A stretch of 64,000 bases of DNA, taken from assembly GCA_019454125.1 (NCBI GenBank), contig CP075365.1, positions 1,420,218 to 1,484,217 of the forward strand, given 5' to 3'. Below, in pieces: positions 1 through 8,078 of the stretch; positions within the stretch are counted from its first letter, which is position 1; every line of letters begins with the position of its first letter. Below the pieces are notes generated by a model. The model was not told where the DNA came from and searched no databases. It worked only from the letters and a program-made list of their open reading frames with translations. The DNA comes from Fimbriimonadaceae bacterium (GTDB lineage Bacteria; Armatimonadota; Fimbriimonadia; Fimbriimonadales; Fimbriimonadaceae). Position numbers and translations under genes: made by a program.

Positions 1-67
1 CCTTGAAGGCAAGGGCAAGGAACTGCTAGAGGATCCGCGCGTGCGAGAGGCCTACTTGGGCGGATGA
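1..67 (+). CDS. ABC transporter ATP-binding protein, C-terminal end (partial)
   Basis: Only the last 21 codons are inside the window, read in the frame that begins at base 2 and ends with TGA at 65-67. The tail contains DPRVREAYLGG, which is characteristic of the C-terminus of ATPase subunits of the LivF/LivG/LptB type. The stop overlaps the ATG of rimI by four bases, so the two genes are probably co-transcribed. The substrate cannot be told from this fragment. Confidence 0.6.
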   Translation, partial: LEGKGKELLEDPRVREAYLGG

Positions 68-519
68 AGGGCCTGCGCTTCGAAGCGCTCAAGGAAAGCC
101 ACCTCAACGCCATCTTGGAGATCGAGCGGGCTTCGCAGGGGGTGCCGTGGTCCGAACAGGCCTTTCGCAACGAACTCGGCCACGATCACGGCATCTTCCT
201 TGTCGCGATCGTCGATGGCAAGGTCGTCGGCTTCGCGGGCGCGTGGGTCTTGATCGACGAGGCCCACGTGACGACCGTCGCCATCCACCCCACGATGCGC
301 CGCAAGGGGTTGGGGGAGAAGCTGGTCTTGGAGCTCCTTTCGCGCAGCCAAGAGAAAGGCGCCACCTGTGCCACCCTGGAAGTTCGCGCGAGCAATGAAG
401 CCGCCATCCACCTCTACCGGAAGCTCGGCTTTGTGGACGCGGCGGTCCGTAAGAACTACTATCCCGACAACCGCGAGGACGCCCTCGTCATGTGGCGCTA
501 CGAACTGGGTGCCGCGTGA
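64..519 (+). CDS. rimI: Ribosomal protein S18-alanine N-acetyltransferase
   Basis: A 151-residue GNAT acetyltransferase that in characterised bacteria acetylates the N-terminal alanine of ribosomal protein S18. The acetyl-CoA loop RRKGLG is at residues 79-84, and the RimI signature LEVRASN...LYRKLGF spans about 105-123, including the tyrosine expected to act as general acid. Length is normal for the family. The start overlaps the upstream ABC stop (ATGA) and the stop overlaps the tsaD start (GTGA). The rimI-tsaD pairing is common in bacteria and supports the assignment. Confidence 0.93.
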   Translation: MKGLRFEALKESHLNAILEIERASQGVPWSEQAFRNELGHDHGIFLVAIVDGKVVGFAGAWVLIDEAHVTTVAIHPTMRRKGLGEKLVLELLSRSQEKGATCATLEVRASNEAAIHLYRKLGFVDAAVRKNYYPDNREDALVMWRYELGAA

Positions 520-1517
520 CGTTCTTCCCAGGCGCCGTCCTTGGGTTGGAATCGAGCTGTGACGAGACGAGCGCGGCGCTCTTCGAAAGCGGCCGCGTCG
601 TCACGAACGTCGTTTCCAGCCAGGCCGCCCTCCACGAAAAGTGGGGCGGGGTCGTGCCGGAAGCGGCCGCCCGCGCCCACGTCGAAGCCATCGTCCCCGT
701 GCTCCAGGAAGCGCTCCAGGGCCGCCGGCCAGACGCGGTCGCCGTGACGAACCGGCCCGGGCTGGTGGGGGCGCTCAGCGTCGGGGTCTCGGCCGCAAAG
801 GCCCTGGCGATGCTCTGGGAGCTGCCTTTGATCGCGGTGCACCATATAGAAGGGCACATCTTAAGCGTGCTGGCGGAGGCGCCGGACGTCGCTTTCCCCC
901 ACCTCTGCCTCGTGGTCTCGGGCGGGCACACGGAGATCGTGGAAGTCTTGGAGCCCGGGCGCTACCGGCTCTTGGGCCAGACCGTCGACGACGCCGCAGG
1001 CGAAGCCTTCGACAAAGGGGCGCGCCTGTTCGGATTGGGCTATCCCGGCGGGAAGGCGATCCAAGACGCCGCCGCCCAAGGGAACCCCGCCCGGTACCGG
1101 CTTCCCCGCGCCACGACGAGCGACCCGCTCGACCTCAGCTTCAGCGGCCTGAAGACGGCGGTGCTCAGGCTGGTGGAAAAGGAAGGCCCTGCCCTGAGCG
1201 TGCCGGACGCGGCCGCCTCGCTCCAGGCCGCGATCGTCGACGCCCTCGCCCAGCGCGTCCTTCACGCCCTCGACCGCCACCCCTACGCGGGCCTTTCGCT
1301 GGTTGGCGGGGTCGCCGCCAACCAAGCCCTCCGGACGCGCCTCGCCAAAGAGGCAGAGCGCCGGGGCCTTCCGTTCTGGGTGCCGTCACCCGGCCTCTGC
1401 ACGGACAACGCCGCGATGGTTGCGGTGGCGGGGAGCGTGCGGCTGGCACGGGGGGAGAGGAGCGGTTTCGACTTCGATTGTGAGGCGGCGAGCCCCCTCC
1501 CCGGTCAGATTACGTAA
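516..1517 (+). CDS. tsaD: tRNA N6-adenosine threonylcarbamoyltransferase
   Basis: TsaD (Kae1/Gcp family) transfers threonylcarbamoyl to A37 of ANN-decoding tRNAs, together with TsaB and TsaE. The N-terminus VLGLESSCDETSAAL is the family ATPase motif. The metal-binding HxxxH appears as HIEGH near residue 110, and LSFSGLKTAV and the glycine-rich C-terminal phosphate loop are present. GTG at 516 is preferred over an in-frame ATG at 492 because it places ESSCDET at the usual distance from the N-terminus and overlaps the rimI stop by four bases. This gives 333 residues, normal for the family. Confidence 0.95.
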   Translation: MTFFPGAVLGLESSCDETSAALFESGRVVTNVVSSQAALHEKWGGVVPEAAARAHVEAIVPVLQEALQGRRPDAVAVTNRPGLVGALSVGVSAAKALAMLWELPLIAVHHIEGHILSVLAEAPDVAFPHLCLVVSGGHTEIVEVLEPGRYRLLGQTVDDAAGEAFDKGARLFGLGYPGGKAIQDAAAQGNPARYRLPRATTSDPLDLSFSGLKTAVLRLVEKEGPALSVPDAAASLQAAIVDALAQRVLHALDRHPYAGLSLVGGVAANQALRTRLAKEAERRGLPFWVPSPGLCTDNAAMVAVAGSVRLARGERSGFDFDCEAASPLPGQIT

Positions 1518-1520
1518 ACT
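1515..1520 (+). promoter_or_regulatory. -10 box of a leaderless promoter (TAAACT)
   Basis: TAAACT ends 7 bases before the ATG at 1528, so the transcript would start at or next to the A of the start codon. No clear -35 box is seen. Confidence 0.5.
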
Positions 1521-1527
1521 AAGCGGG

Positions 1528-2040
1528 ATGAGCGAGACCTCCGGAATCGAACCCACGGTAGAAAGTCCGAGCCAGGTGGAAAGGAAGAAGCACGAGCTTT
1601 CGCCCCAGATGCGCGGCCTCGCCCTGACCGGGATCGTGCTGCTCGCCCTCGGAGGCGTCTCCTGGGCGCTGGGCATCCGCGCAGATTCGATCCGGCGCGA
1701 GACGTTTGGCCGGGGGGTGGACGCGCTCGCCGCCTCGATGACCTATTCGGTCATCGAGCTTCAATCGCAGAGGTTCGAGAACCGCGGGGAACGGTTGCAG
1801 CTGATCGTGGACGAGGTCGCCCGGGCAGGCAGATATGAGAAGGTCGTCGTGGCCGACCCCCAAGGGGCGGTCCTCGCCACCACCGACTCACAGCTGCGCG
1901 GTCAAGTGCTAGAGTCCGTCAAGGATCTGAAGGCGCCCGCGAAGGTCGAGACGCGGGACGGTCGCGACAAGGCCTCGACCCCGATCCAGGCCAAGGGCGG
2001 CCAGACCCTCGGCTACCTTTTCGTGACGTCAAAACCGTAG
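1528..2040 (+). CDS. Single-pass membrane protein with a Cache-like extracytoplasmic domain
   Basis: A 170-residue protein with a charged cytoplasmic N-terminus, one membrane segment at about residues 30-50 and a 120-residue outside domain. The stretch VVVADPQGAVLATTDSQLRG resembles the core strand-turn-strand of Cache/PDC sensor domains. No kinase, methyl-accepting or HAMP part follows, so it is a bare sensor-like module or a truncated relative. ATG at 1528 lies 7 bases after a -10 box. The gene is followed after 14 bases by an Lrp regulator, which hints at a functional link but does not prove one. Function unknown. Confidence 0.65.
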   Translation: MSETSGIEPTVESPSQVERKKHELSPQMRGLALTGIVLLALGGVSWALGIRADSIRRETFGRGVDALAASMTYSVIELQSQRFENRGERLQLIVDEVARAGRYEKVVVADPQGAVLATTDSQLRGQVLESVKDLKAPAKVETRDGRDKASTPIQAKGGQTLGYLFVTSKP

Positions 2041-2054
2041 CGAGGGACCGAAAC

Positions 2055-2603
2055 ATGGCGCGGTCCGGCCAGAATAGGGAATCGGTCGCCACAAGGCGGC
2101 GTAAGGCAAACATGGCCGAACGCGACGGGACGCTCAACGGGAAACCGAGGCTGGACGATGTGGACTTCGCCATCCTCCGGTTGCTCCAGCGCGACGGAAG
2201 GATGCCCAACGCGGACGTCGCCCGCAACGTCGGCCTCTCCCCGCCCAGCGTCCTGCAGCGCATTCGAAAGCTGGAGGCGTGCGGCTATGTGAAAGGCTAC
2301 ATGGCCCTCCTCGACCACGAGCGCCTGGGCTTCGGCTTGCTCGTGATTGCCATGGTGAGCCTGAGCCTGCACCAGGAGAAAGCCATCGACCGCTTCCGCT
2401 ACGCCATCGTCCAGATCCCCGAAGTCGTCGAGTGTCTGCACGTGAGCGGCGAGCACGACTATCTTCTTAAGATCCTGGTCAAGGACATGGCGTCTTATGA
2501 GAAGCTCGTGCGCGAAGAGTTGAGCACCATCCCAGGAATCGGCAAGATCCACAGTAGCTTCGTCCTCGGGGTCAACAAGTCGTCTTCCCGCTTGCCCATA
2601 TGA
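2055..2603 (+). CDS. Lrp/AsnC family transcriptional regulator
   Basis: A winged-helix DNA-binding domain (LDDVDFAILRLLQRDGR ... LSPPSVLQRIRKLEA) is followed by an RAM/AsnC ligand domain with HVSGEHDYLLKI. Such proteins form octamers and respond to amino acids. ATG 2055 has GAGGG about 9 bases upstream. An internal ATG at 2112 would remove 19 basic residues and leave a more typical Lrp N-terminus, so the start is uncertain. The stop overlaps the start of the acetyltransferase gene by four bases (ATGA). The regulated genes cannot be named from the sequence. Confidence 0.88.
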   Translation: MARSGQNRESVATRRRKANMAERDGTLNGKPRLDDVDFAILRLLQRDGRMPNADVARNVGLSPPSVLQRIRKLEACGYVKGYMALLDHERLGFGLLVIAMVSLSLHQEKAIDRFRYAIVQIPEVVECLHVSGEHDYLLKILVKDMASYEKLVREELSTIPGIGKIHSSFVLGVNKSSSRLPI

Positions 2604-3742
2604 AGGTCACTTACGAGGACGTCGGGTTCGGCCAGATCGGGGACTGGCGCGAGGTCGTCAACTGGGTCTACAACCAGCACGGGCCGGTCGGCGAGCCTGA
2701 CCCCTTTCGGACCGGAGAGAAGCGGTACCTGGCGCGGGTCGACGGCGAGGCGGCTGCGGCCTGCCGAATCTTTGACTACACGGTGGCGCGAAAGGACGTC
2801 GACTTCTCCTGCGGCGGGGTGGCCTCCGTCGCGACTCTGGTGCCGCACCGGGCGACGGGCGTGGCCGGCGGGCTGATGCGCGAAACCTTGCGGCGCATGC
2901 GCGAGAACGGCCAGGTGCTCGCCGCCCTTTACGCCTACAAGGAGTCTTACTATCGACGCTTCGGGTACGAGTTTTGTGGCTGGCGGTGGCAGATCAAGTG
3001 CCCCCAGCACCGCATGCCCGACCTCCGGTGCGACCTGCCCGCCCGCCGGGTCGACCCGGCCGAGGTCGCGTCGCTGGCGTCGGTCTATACGCCGTTTATC
3101 CGGGGCTTTTCCGGCTGCAACCTCCGCACCGAGGAGGATTGGCGCGACCGGATGGGGCTGCGGCCTCCTGTCATCTATGCCCTCGGCGAACCCGCCGAAG
3201 CCTACTTTTGGGCAAGCATGGAGGCTTTCTGGGGCGAGGCCTCGATCGGGGAGATCGCCTGGTCCACGGCAAGGGGCTATCGGAACGCGCTGGCCCTGAT
3301 GCGGTCGCTCGCCTCGAACCAGTCCACCTTGGTGTGGAACGAACCGCCCGAGTCGCCGTTCCTGGCCACCTACTTGGACGAAGGCGTTTCCCCCACGATG
3401 AGCCGGCCCTCCATGTTCCGGGTCCTGGACGTCCCCGGGGCGCTGCGGCGCCTCCGCTCGGCCGCCGAAGGCACCTTCACCATGTTGGTCGCCGATGCCG
3501 AACTCCCTGAGAACGCGGGGCCCTGGCGGGTGAGCTTTGGCGCGAACGGGACGACCGTGGAGCCGGCCGAGGAGGCGAACCTTAGGATGCACATCGGCCC
3601 GTTCACCCAGGCCCTGATGGGCTCTCCCAGCCTGCGGGAGTGTGCCGCCCACGGGCTCGTCGAAGTCTTGAGCCTCGCCGAGCTTGAAGCGGCGTGCCAC
3701 CTTCTGGGCCCCGTCCAGGTCGTCTGCATGGACTTCTTCTGA
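2600..3742 (+). CDS. GNAT acetyltransferase of the Eis family
   Basis: A 380-residue protein with the Eis layout: an N-terminal GNAT domain with the acetyl-CoA region TLVPHRATGVAGGLM, the YRRFGYEF motif near residue 120, a second GNAT-like domain, and a C-terminal sterol-carrier-like domain ending in the carboxylate that acts as general base in Eis (CMDFF). Eis enzymes acetylate amines on aminoglycosides, peptides or proteins; the substrate here is unknown. It overlaps the Lrp gene by four bases, so the regulator and enzyme are translationally coupled. Confidence 0.85.
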   Translation: MKVTYEDVGFGQIGDWREVVNWVYNQHGPVGEPDPFRTGEKRYLARVDGEAAAACRIFDYTVARKDVDFSCGGVASVATLVPHRATGVAGGLMRETLRRMRENGQVLAALYAYKESYYRRFGYEFCGWRWQIKCPQHRMPDLRCDLPARRVDPAEVASLASVYTPFIRGFSGCNLRTEEDWRDRMGLRPPVIYALGEPAEAYFWASMEAFWGEASIGEIAWSTARGYRNALALMRSLASNQSTLVWNEPPESPFLATYLDEGVSPTMSRPSMFRVLDVPGALRRLRSAAEGTFTMLVADAELPENAGPWRVSFGANGTTVEPAEEANLRMHIGPFTQALMGSPSLRECAAHGLVEVLSLAELEAACHLLGPVQVVCMDFF

Positions 3743-3815
3743 GGAATTTGGGGCCTCTGGGCCCGAGCCTTAAGGAGAACTTGGTATCATCCCGAATCCC
3801 CGTAAGGAGCGAGTT

Positions 3816-4085
3816 ATGGCGAAAGTCTGTCAGGTCAGTGGAAAGAAGGCGAACAACGCGAAGCACATTCGCCACCGCCACTCGGGCCAGTGGAAGTTCC
3901 GCGCCCCGAAGAAGAACCGAACCCAGGACGCTAACCTCCAGTGGGTGAACATCAAGACCCCGAACGGCCGCGTCCGCATTCTGGTCGCGACTTCGGCCTT
4001 GAAGAGTCCCGAGTTTTCGGCCGTGCTCTGCGGCCTCAAGCCGGTGCCGAAGGCTTGGACTAAGAAAGTCACCTACGGCGTCTGA
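3816..4085 (+). CDS. rpmB: 50S ribosomal protein L28
   Basis: An 89-residue basic protein that starts MAKVCQVSGKKANNAKHIRH and contains LVATSALKS, which matches L28. The length is slightly above the usual 60-80 residues because of the C-terminal extension. Unlike many genes in this window it has an ordinary leader: a TATCAT box at 3785-3790 and a Shine-Dalgarno AAGGAG 6-11 bases before ATG 3816. The CxxC zinc pair typical of some L28 proteins is absent. Confidence 0.95.
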   Translation: MAKVCQVSGKKANNAKHIRHRHSGQWKFRAPKKNRTQDANLQWVNIKTPNGRVRILVATSALKSPEFSAVLCGLKPVPKAWTKKVTYGV

Positions 4086-4184
4086 TCGCCGGTCTCGGAA
4101 CGGTCGGGACCTAGCGCTTTTTCCTTCTGGAAAGCGGCATGGCCAAGGGGGCCTAGGCCCGACCATGTATCCTCAGTGGCGAGC

Positions 4185-5405
4185 ATGCCGAACCTGTCAG
4201 ACCGCGCCGACCGCATGCCGGCATCGCCGATTCGACGCCTTGCCCCCCTTGCCGAAGCCGCCGCCGCCCGCGGGATCCGCATCTACCACCTGAACATCGG
4301 ACAACCCGACGTCCAAAGCCCGTCCGCTTTCTGGAACGCGATCAAGGGTTGCACCCTCAGCGTCCTCGAGTACAGCCATGCGGCCGGCAGCGTCGCGCTC
4401 CGCACGAAGACCGCCGCCTACTATCGGTCGCTCGGCATGGGCATCGACCCGGCGGACGTGATCGTCTGCACGGCAGGCTCGGAGGCCGTCGCGTTCTCCT
4501 TTATGGTGGCCATGAACCCAGGGGACGAGGTCGTCATTCCCGAGCCGCTCTATGCGAACTACGTGGGCTTCGCGGAATACGCAGGCGTCAAGGTCGTGCC
4601 GATCACGACGACCATCGAGGACGGTTTCCGCCTCCCGGGCATCGAGGAGTTTGAAAAGCGGGTCACAGACCGCACGCGGGCCGTGCTCGTCTGCAACCCG
4701 AGCAACCCGACCGGCGCCGTCTATTCCCGCGCCCAGCTCGAGGGGCTGCGAGACCTCGCCCTGCGGCACGACCTGTTCCTGATCGGGGACGAGGTCTACC
4801 GAGACTTTAATTTCACCGGTGAGCCGGTTACGTCCATCCTCCAGATAGAAGGACTTGAACAAAACGCGGTGGTTTGCGACTCCGTTTCGAAGCGGTTCTC
4901 CCTGTGCGGGGCGCGGGTCGGGTTCTTGGTCAGCAAGAACCGCCGGTTCATGGACGCCGCCCTGCGCTTCGCGCAGGCGCGCCTTTCGCCCCCGACCCTC
5001 GAGCAGATCGGCGTCGAGGCGGCCATGGACTCGCCCCCTGAGTTTTTCGACGGCATCCGCGAGGAGTACCGTCGCCGTCGCGACCTTCTCGTCTCGCGGC
5101 TACGGGCGATCCCCGGCGTCGTGGTGCCGGAAATCCTGGGCGCGTTCTACGCCATGGTGCGCCTTCCAATCGATGATAGCGACAAGTTTTGCGCCTGGAT
5201 GTTGGACACATTCCAGCACGAGGGGCGGACGGTGATGATGGCCCCCGGCACCGGGTTCTACGCCACGCCCGGGCTGGGCAAGGACGAGGTGCGCATCGCC
5301 TATGTCCTAGAGGTCGAGCGGCTGGAGGAGGCGATGGACGTGCTCGAGGCGGGCCTCGCCGCTTACCCGGGGCGGACTAACCGGCAGGTTGCGGTCGGCG
5401 GCTGA
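4185..5405 (+). CDS. PLP-dependent class I aminotransferase
   Basis: A fold-type I aminotransferase of about 406 residues (aspartate/aromatic family, subgroup gamma). Visible motifs are the N-terminal LNIGQPDV, the substrate-binding CNPSNPTGAVYS, GDEVYRDFNF, the PLP lysine in DSVSKRFSLCGARVG, and the C-terminal VRIAYVLE with the carboxylate-binding arginine. The donor specificity cannot be read directly. ATG at 4185 is chosen; a GTG at 4176 would add three residues. A TATCCT box at 4168-4173 lies 11 bases before the ATG. Confidence 0.88.
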   Translation: MPNLSDRADRMPASPIRRLAPLAEAAAARGIRIYHLNIGQPDVQSPSAFWNAIKGCTLSVLEYSHAAGSVALRTKTAAYYRSLGMGIDPADVIVCTAGSEAVAFSFMVAMNPGDEVVIPEPLYANYVGFAEYAGVKVVPITTTIEDGFRLPGIEEFEKRVTDRTRAVLVCNPSNPTGAVYSRAQLEGLRDLALRHDLFLIGDEVYRDFNFTGEPVTSILQIEGLEQNAVVCDSVSKRFSLCGARVGFLVSKNRRFMDAALRFAQARLSPPTLEQIGVEAAMDSPPEFFDGIREEYRRRRDLLVSRLRAIPGVVVPEILGAFYAMVRLPIDDSDKFCAWMLDTFQHEGRTVMMAPGTGFYATPGLGKDEVRIAYVLEVERLEEAMDVLEAGLAAYPGRTNRQVAVGG

Positions 5406-5444
5406 CCCTCCCAACGAGGGCCCTGGGCGACCTGCGCGGCCAGC

Positions 5445-5450
5445 TAAAAT
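5445..5450 (+). promoter_or_regulatory. -10 box of a leaderless promoter (TAAAAT)
   Basis: TAAAAT ends 6 bases before ATG 5457. It predicts a transcript beginning at the start codon of the YHS lipoprotein. Confidence 0.5.
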
Positions 5451-5456
5451 GGCGGC

Positions 5457-5771
5457 ATGCGCCTAGCACCGCTCTTCGTCGGCCTTGCCCTGATCATGGG
5501 TTGCGCGACCCAGCCAGAAGCGACCGCCTCGAACGACTCGGCCCCGATCGAGAAGAAACCGGTCGCGGCGAGCGACGCCTCGTGGCCGACCGAGGTCAAG
5601 GTCTATCGCAACGAAAAGGGAGAGGTTGTGTGCCCGGTGATGAACGACGTGATCGCATCTCCCGAGAAGGCTGACGGCTACCAAGACTACGAGGGCACCC
5701 GCTATTACTTCTGCTGCGGAATGTGCCCCGGCAAGTTCAAAGAGAACCCGGCGCTCTACGTCAAGAAGTGA
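5457..5771 (+). CDS. YHS-domain lipoprotein
   Basis: A 104-residue exported lipoprotein. The signal peptide ends in the lipobox LIMGC, with the lipidated cysteine at residue 16. A linker of about 40 residues leads to a YHS-type domain with CPVMNDVI, YEGTRYYFCCGMCPGKF and a C-terminal NPALYVKK. YHS domains are small modules that bind or deliver metals such as copper, and the Cys cluster CCGMC fits a metal site. No metal transporter is adjacent. Confidence 0.85.
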   Translation: MRLAPLFVGLALIMGCATQPEATASNDSAPIEKKPVAASDASWPTEVKVYRNEKGEVVCPVMNDVIASPEKADGYQDYEGTRYYFCCGMCPGKFKENPALYVKK

Positions 5772-6103
5772 TCGCGGCCCTGCACCCTCTCCTTCTGCGA
5801 AGGAGAGGGTCGGTGAGCGAAGCGAACCGGGGTGAGGTTCCCCCGGCTGCATCTGCCAGGGTGACCGCCCGTGTGAGTTCCCTGGTTGCCGCAGGCTGTC
5901 GACCCGTGCGGTAGCAATGGGTTGATCCCTGCGGGCGGGAAGCGCGAGTCGCAGGACGCAGGGATCCTGCGCCTACGCCCCCTGCCTCAAGCCCCTGGAT
6001 CCTCTCCTTCGCAGAAGGTGAGGAACTTTGGAGGGCCGTTAGGTCGTTTGTGCCAGCGGTGAGGGAGGCGCGCCGCCTTTGGGCGCGGTGCCGCGACGAG
6101 GGA
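5772..6103. other. Repeat-rich intergenic region
   Basis: This 332-base stretch has no convincing long gene. It begins with a perfect hairpin (5784-5810) followed by GGTGAGCGAAGCGAACCGG and GGGGTGAGG, a composition typical of dispersed intergenic repeats. A degenerate second copy, CCTCTCCTTCGCAGAAGG, lies near 6000-6020, again followed by GTGAGG. The part from 5880 to 5990 holds nothing I recognise. Confidence 0.5.
5784..5810. repeat. Perfect 11-bp inverted repeat, REP/MITE-like hairpin
   Basis: The arms ACCCTCTCCTT (5784-5794) and AAGGAGAGGGT (5800-5810) pair perfectly around the loop CTGCG. The hairpin lies 12 bases after the stop of the YHS lipoprotein and may also act as its terminator, although no T-run follows. 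Confidence 0.6.
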
Positions 6104-6226
6104 ATGAAGTCGAAGCTCCTTTCGATTCTGTTGCTGGTCTTGGGCGTGGGCATGGCCGTGACCGCCCCGGTGGTTCTCGTTGGCTGTGGCGAAGCGGCGG
6201 AAAGCGCGGAAGAGGACGACGACTAA
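6104..6226 (+). CDS. Small acidic-tailed lipoprotein (40 residues)
   Basis: A short reading frame with a complete lipoprotein signal: MKSKLL at the N-terminus, a long hydrophobic core and the lipobox VLVGC with the cysteine at residue 28. Only about a dozen residues remain after lipidation, ending in an acidic EEDDD tail. A GAGGG sequence sits just before the ATG. The size and layout recall entericidin-type small lipoproteins, but no sequence motif of that family is seen. It lies alone between two repeat-bearing gaps. Function unknown. Confidence 0.55.
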   Translation: MKSKLLSILLLVLGVGMAVTAPVVLVGCGEAAESAEEDDD

Positions 6227-6550
6227 GCGGTTGACCTGGGCGTCGGTTTGGGCGGCACGGACGGTCGGCCATGGCCGCAGATCGGTGAGGCCAGGGCAGA
6301 CCCTGCCCCAAACGTGTTGCTGCCGAGCCCCTTCTGTCATCTCCACAAACTGCCCTCCTAATGCCCTCATCCCGCCTACAAAGCCGGTTTGTAGGCAGTT
6401 TCTGGGCAGTTGGTAGGCAGTTTCTGGGCATGTCGGCCATACCTGCCAGCCCGCTGACTCATGCTTGTGCCGAAATGGGAAAAGGTCAGACTCGCCCAGA
6501 GAACCTCACCCCCAACCGGAGAGGCTTTGTATCTGCGGAAGCGGAGCGGC
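6227..6550. other. Intergenic region with a hairpin and a tandem repeat
   Basis: No supported gene is seen in this 324-base gap between the small lipoprotein and the end of the minus-strand secreted protein. Its middle holds a 9-bp inverted repeat at 6374-6396 and two direct copies of an 18-base unit. The remainder shows no promoter, RNA or terminator that I can defend. Confidence 0.45.
6374..6430. repeat. Hairpin overlapping a two-copy tandem repeat
   Basis: GCCTACAAA (6374-6382) pairs perfectly with TTTGTAGGC (6388-6396) around a GCCGG loop. The unit GTAGGCAGTTTCTGGGCA occurs at 6391-6408 and again at 6413-6430, a 22-base period. The first unit overlaps the right arm of the hairpin. Confidence 0.7.
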
Positions 6551-8074
6551 TTATCGCTGCTCGCTCAAGGTCGCTTCCCACTCAGCGTAATCCAACTCTA
6601 GGCTCCAGGCCGGCCCTCCGAGCGGGCCAGTTACCAAGACCCTGGCGCGGACAGTGCCGTCGGGGCCGCGGAAGTGCTTGTTCGGCCGTCGTCCCACGCA
6701 CTCGGCGTCCGTCCAGCCGTCGAGGGGCGTGGCCGTGCCGAACTCCTCGTCCCAGCGCTGCTCCGTCCAATCGTAGAGGTCGATGCGCAGCGAAGCATCG
6801 GACGAGCCTTGCGCCCGGGCACGTACTTTCAGCCAGCTGTAAAGCAGATCCCGGGGGGCGGCGCCTTCGAGCACGAGGGAGACGGCGGGCGCCTTGGCGT
6901 TCGGCACGATGAAGCGCGCGACACGGAGGGAGTCGCCATCGACCGAGGAGAGGCTCGCCGTGTCACCGCCCAGGAGGCGTCCGGTCGCGACCTGGACGGC
7001 CTTGACCGAAAGCGGAGAGGTCTCGGGCTTCACGATGACGGGCTCCATCTCGCCCCCGTCGTAGCGCGCGTTGCCGCCGATCCAGCCCTTCTCGTTGATG
7101 CAGACGATGCTGTTGACCCGGATGGGGCCCTGGCCGGGGGCGAGCATGTCGTTCAGCCGGCGGGCGCGTTCCCACTCCGGACGCCACAGGTAGGGCTCGA
7201 CGACGTACGGGTCGAGGGTGATCGGGTGCAAGCCGGCGAGGTGCCCTTGGTCGTTGAACCCGAGGGGGGTCCACTCGCCCCGGGGGCCTTCGGAATAGAC
7301 GACCCGCGGCCCTTCTGTGGGGTCCCAGACCCAACCGAAGACGGTGAGGAAGAGCTTAGCGGGCCCGCCGATCTGGCCAAGGGCGTTGATCCGGTACCCC
7401 GCCACCTGGTCTGTCCCGGGGGGTTGGCCGAGGTCGCGCATGCCCCCCTGCGCCGTCCAGAGCCCAGGCTGAGTGTCGACCAGGCTCCGATTGTCGACGC
7501 TGACCTCGCCCCGGTCGTTGATGTCCAGGCCCTGCCCCCCAGGGTAGCCCGGCAGGGTCTCGATCTGTCGAAAGCCTTGAGTGGGTGTGAAGATGTACGG
7601 GAGTTCCTGGTCGGATCGTACGCCTCTTCCCACAAATTGCCCCGCTTGATTAGCACCATAGACCTCGGTGTATTGAGAGCCGGGAACTCTTCTGAAGACT
7701 GCCTGTTGGCCCGGTCTCCACTCGGCGGCCGAGAACTGGGCCGCCGAGTCGCGATCCGAGTAGAAAACTGTGCCGTTTTGCGTGACTTCGGCCTCGTTTT
7801 GCCCGGGTACTTCCCGCTGGCTCGGCAAGGGCAAGAAGCCGATTTGGGCCGTCCAATAGAAACCTCGTGCTCCTACACCCTTGACAAGGCAGGCACCCGA
7901 GTTATTCAGCCGGGCGACACCGCCGTACTGTTGCCCTGGCGGGAAGCCGATCCGCTGAACAATGTACTTCTGGGCCGTGACCGCCGGGACGAGAGCCCCG
8001 GCTAGGGCAAGGGCGGCGGCGAGCCGCCCGATGAGCTGGTGATGGCCCTTCAAGGGGCTCGCCGCACGTTTCAT
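6551..8074 (-). CDS. Secreted HAF-repeat-like protein
   Basis: A 507-residue exported protein. Residues 17-35 form a signal peptide (AALALAGALVPAVTA). The body carries short repeats of the form I/F-N-x-x-G-x-I/V/L (INDRGEVS, INALGQIGG, FNDQGHLAGLH, INEKGWIGGN) that resemble HAF repeats of predicted extracellular beta-propellers. The last 150 residues look like a separate beta-rich domain related to the C-terminal part of the next gene. It starts four bases after the stop of that homologue, so the two form an operon. Role unknown; surface or extracellular location inferred. Confidence 0.7.
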   Translation of the reverse strand: MKRAASPLKGHHQLIGRLAAALALAGALVPAVTAQKYIVQRIGFPPGQQYGGVARLNNSGACLVKGVGARGFYWTAQIGFLPLPSQREVPGQNEAEVTQNGTVFYSDRDSAAQFSAAEWRPGQQAVFRRVPGSQYTEVYGANQAGQFVGRGVRSDQELPYIFTPTQGFRQIETLPGYPGGQGLDINDRGEVSVDNRSLVDTQPGLWTAQGGMRDLGQPPGTDQVAGYRINALGQIGGPAKLFLTVFGWVWDPTEGPRVVYSEGPRGEWTPLGFNDQGHLAGLHPITLDPYVVEPYLWRPEWERARRLNDMLAPGQGPIRVNSIVCINEKGWIGGNARYDGGEMEPVIVKPETSPLSVKAVQVATGRLLGGDTASLSSVDGDSLRVARFIVPNAKAPAVSLVLEGAAPRDLLYSWLKVRARAQGSSDASLRIDLYDWTEQRWDEEFGTATPLDGWTDAECVGRRPNKHFRGPDGTVRARVLVTGPLGGPAWSLELDYAEWEATLSEQR

Positions 8075-8078
8075 GTCC

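Noticed and set aside
2495-3700. Long open frame on the minus strand opposite the Eis-type gene
   Set aside because: It is Arg/Pro/Gly/His-rich without any motif, as expected for antisense frames of high-GC genes. The plus-strand protein has clear family motifs.
5772-6103. CRISPR or riboswitch in the repeat-rich gap
   Set aside because: Only two degenerate hairpin copies with no regular spacers, and no conserved riboswitch core could be found.
6674-8005. 443-codon plus-strand frame opposite the HAF-like gene
   Set aside because: Composition is typical of a shadow frame, and the opposite strand has a signal peptide and repeats.
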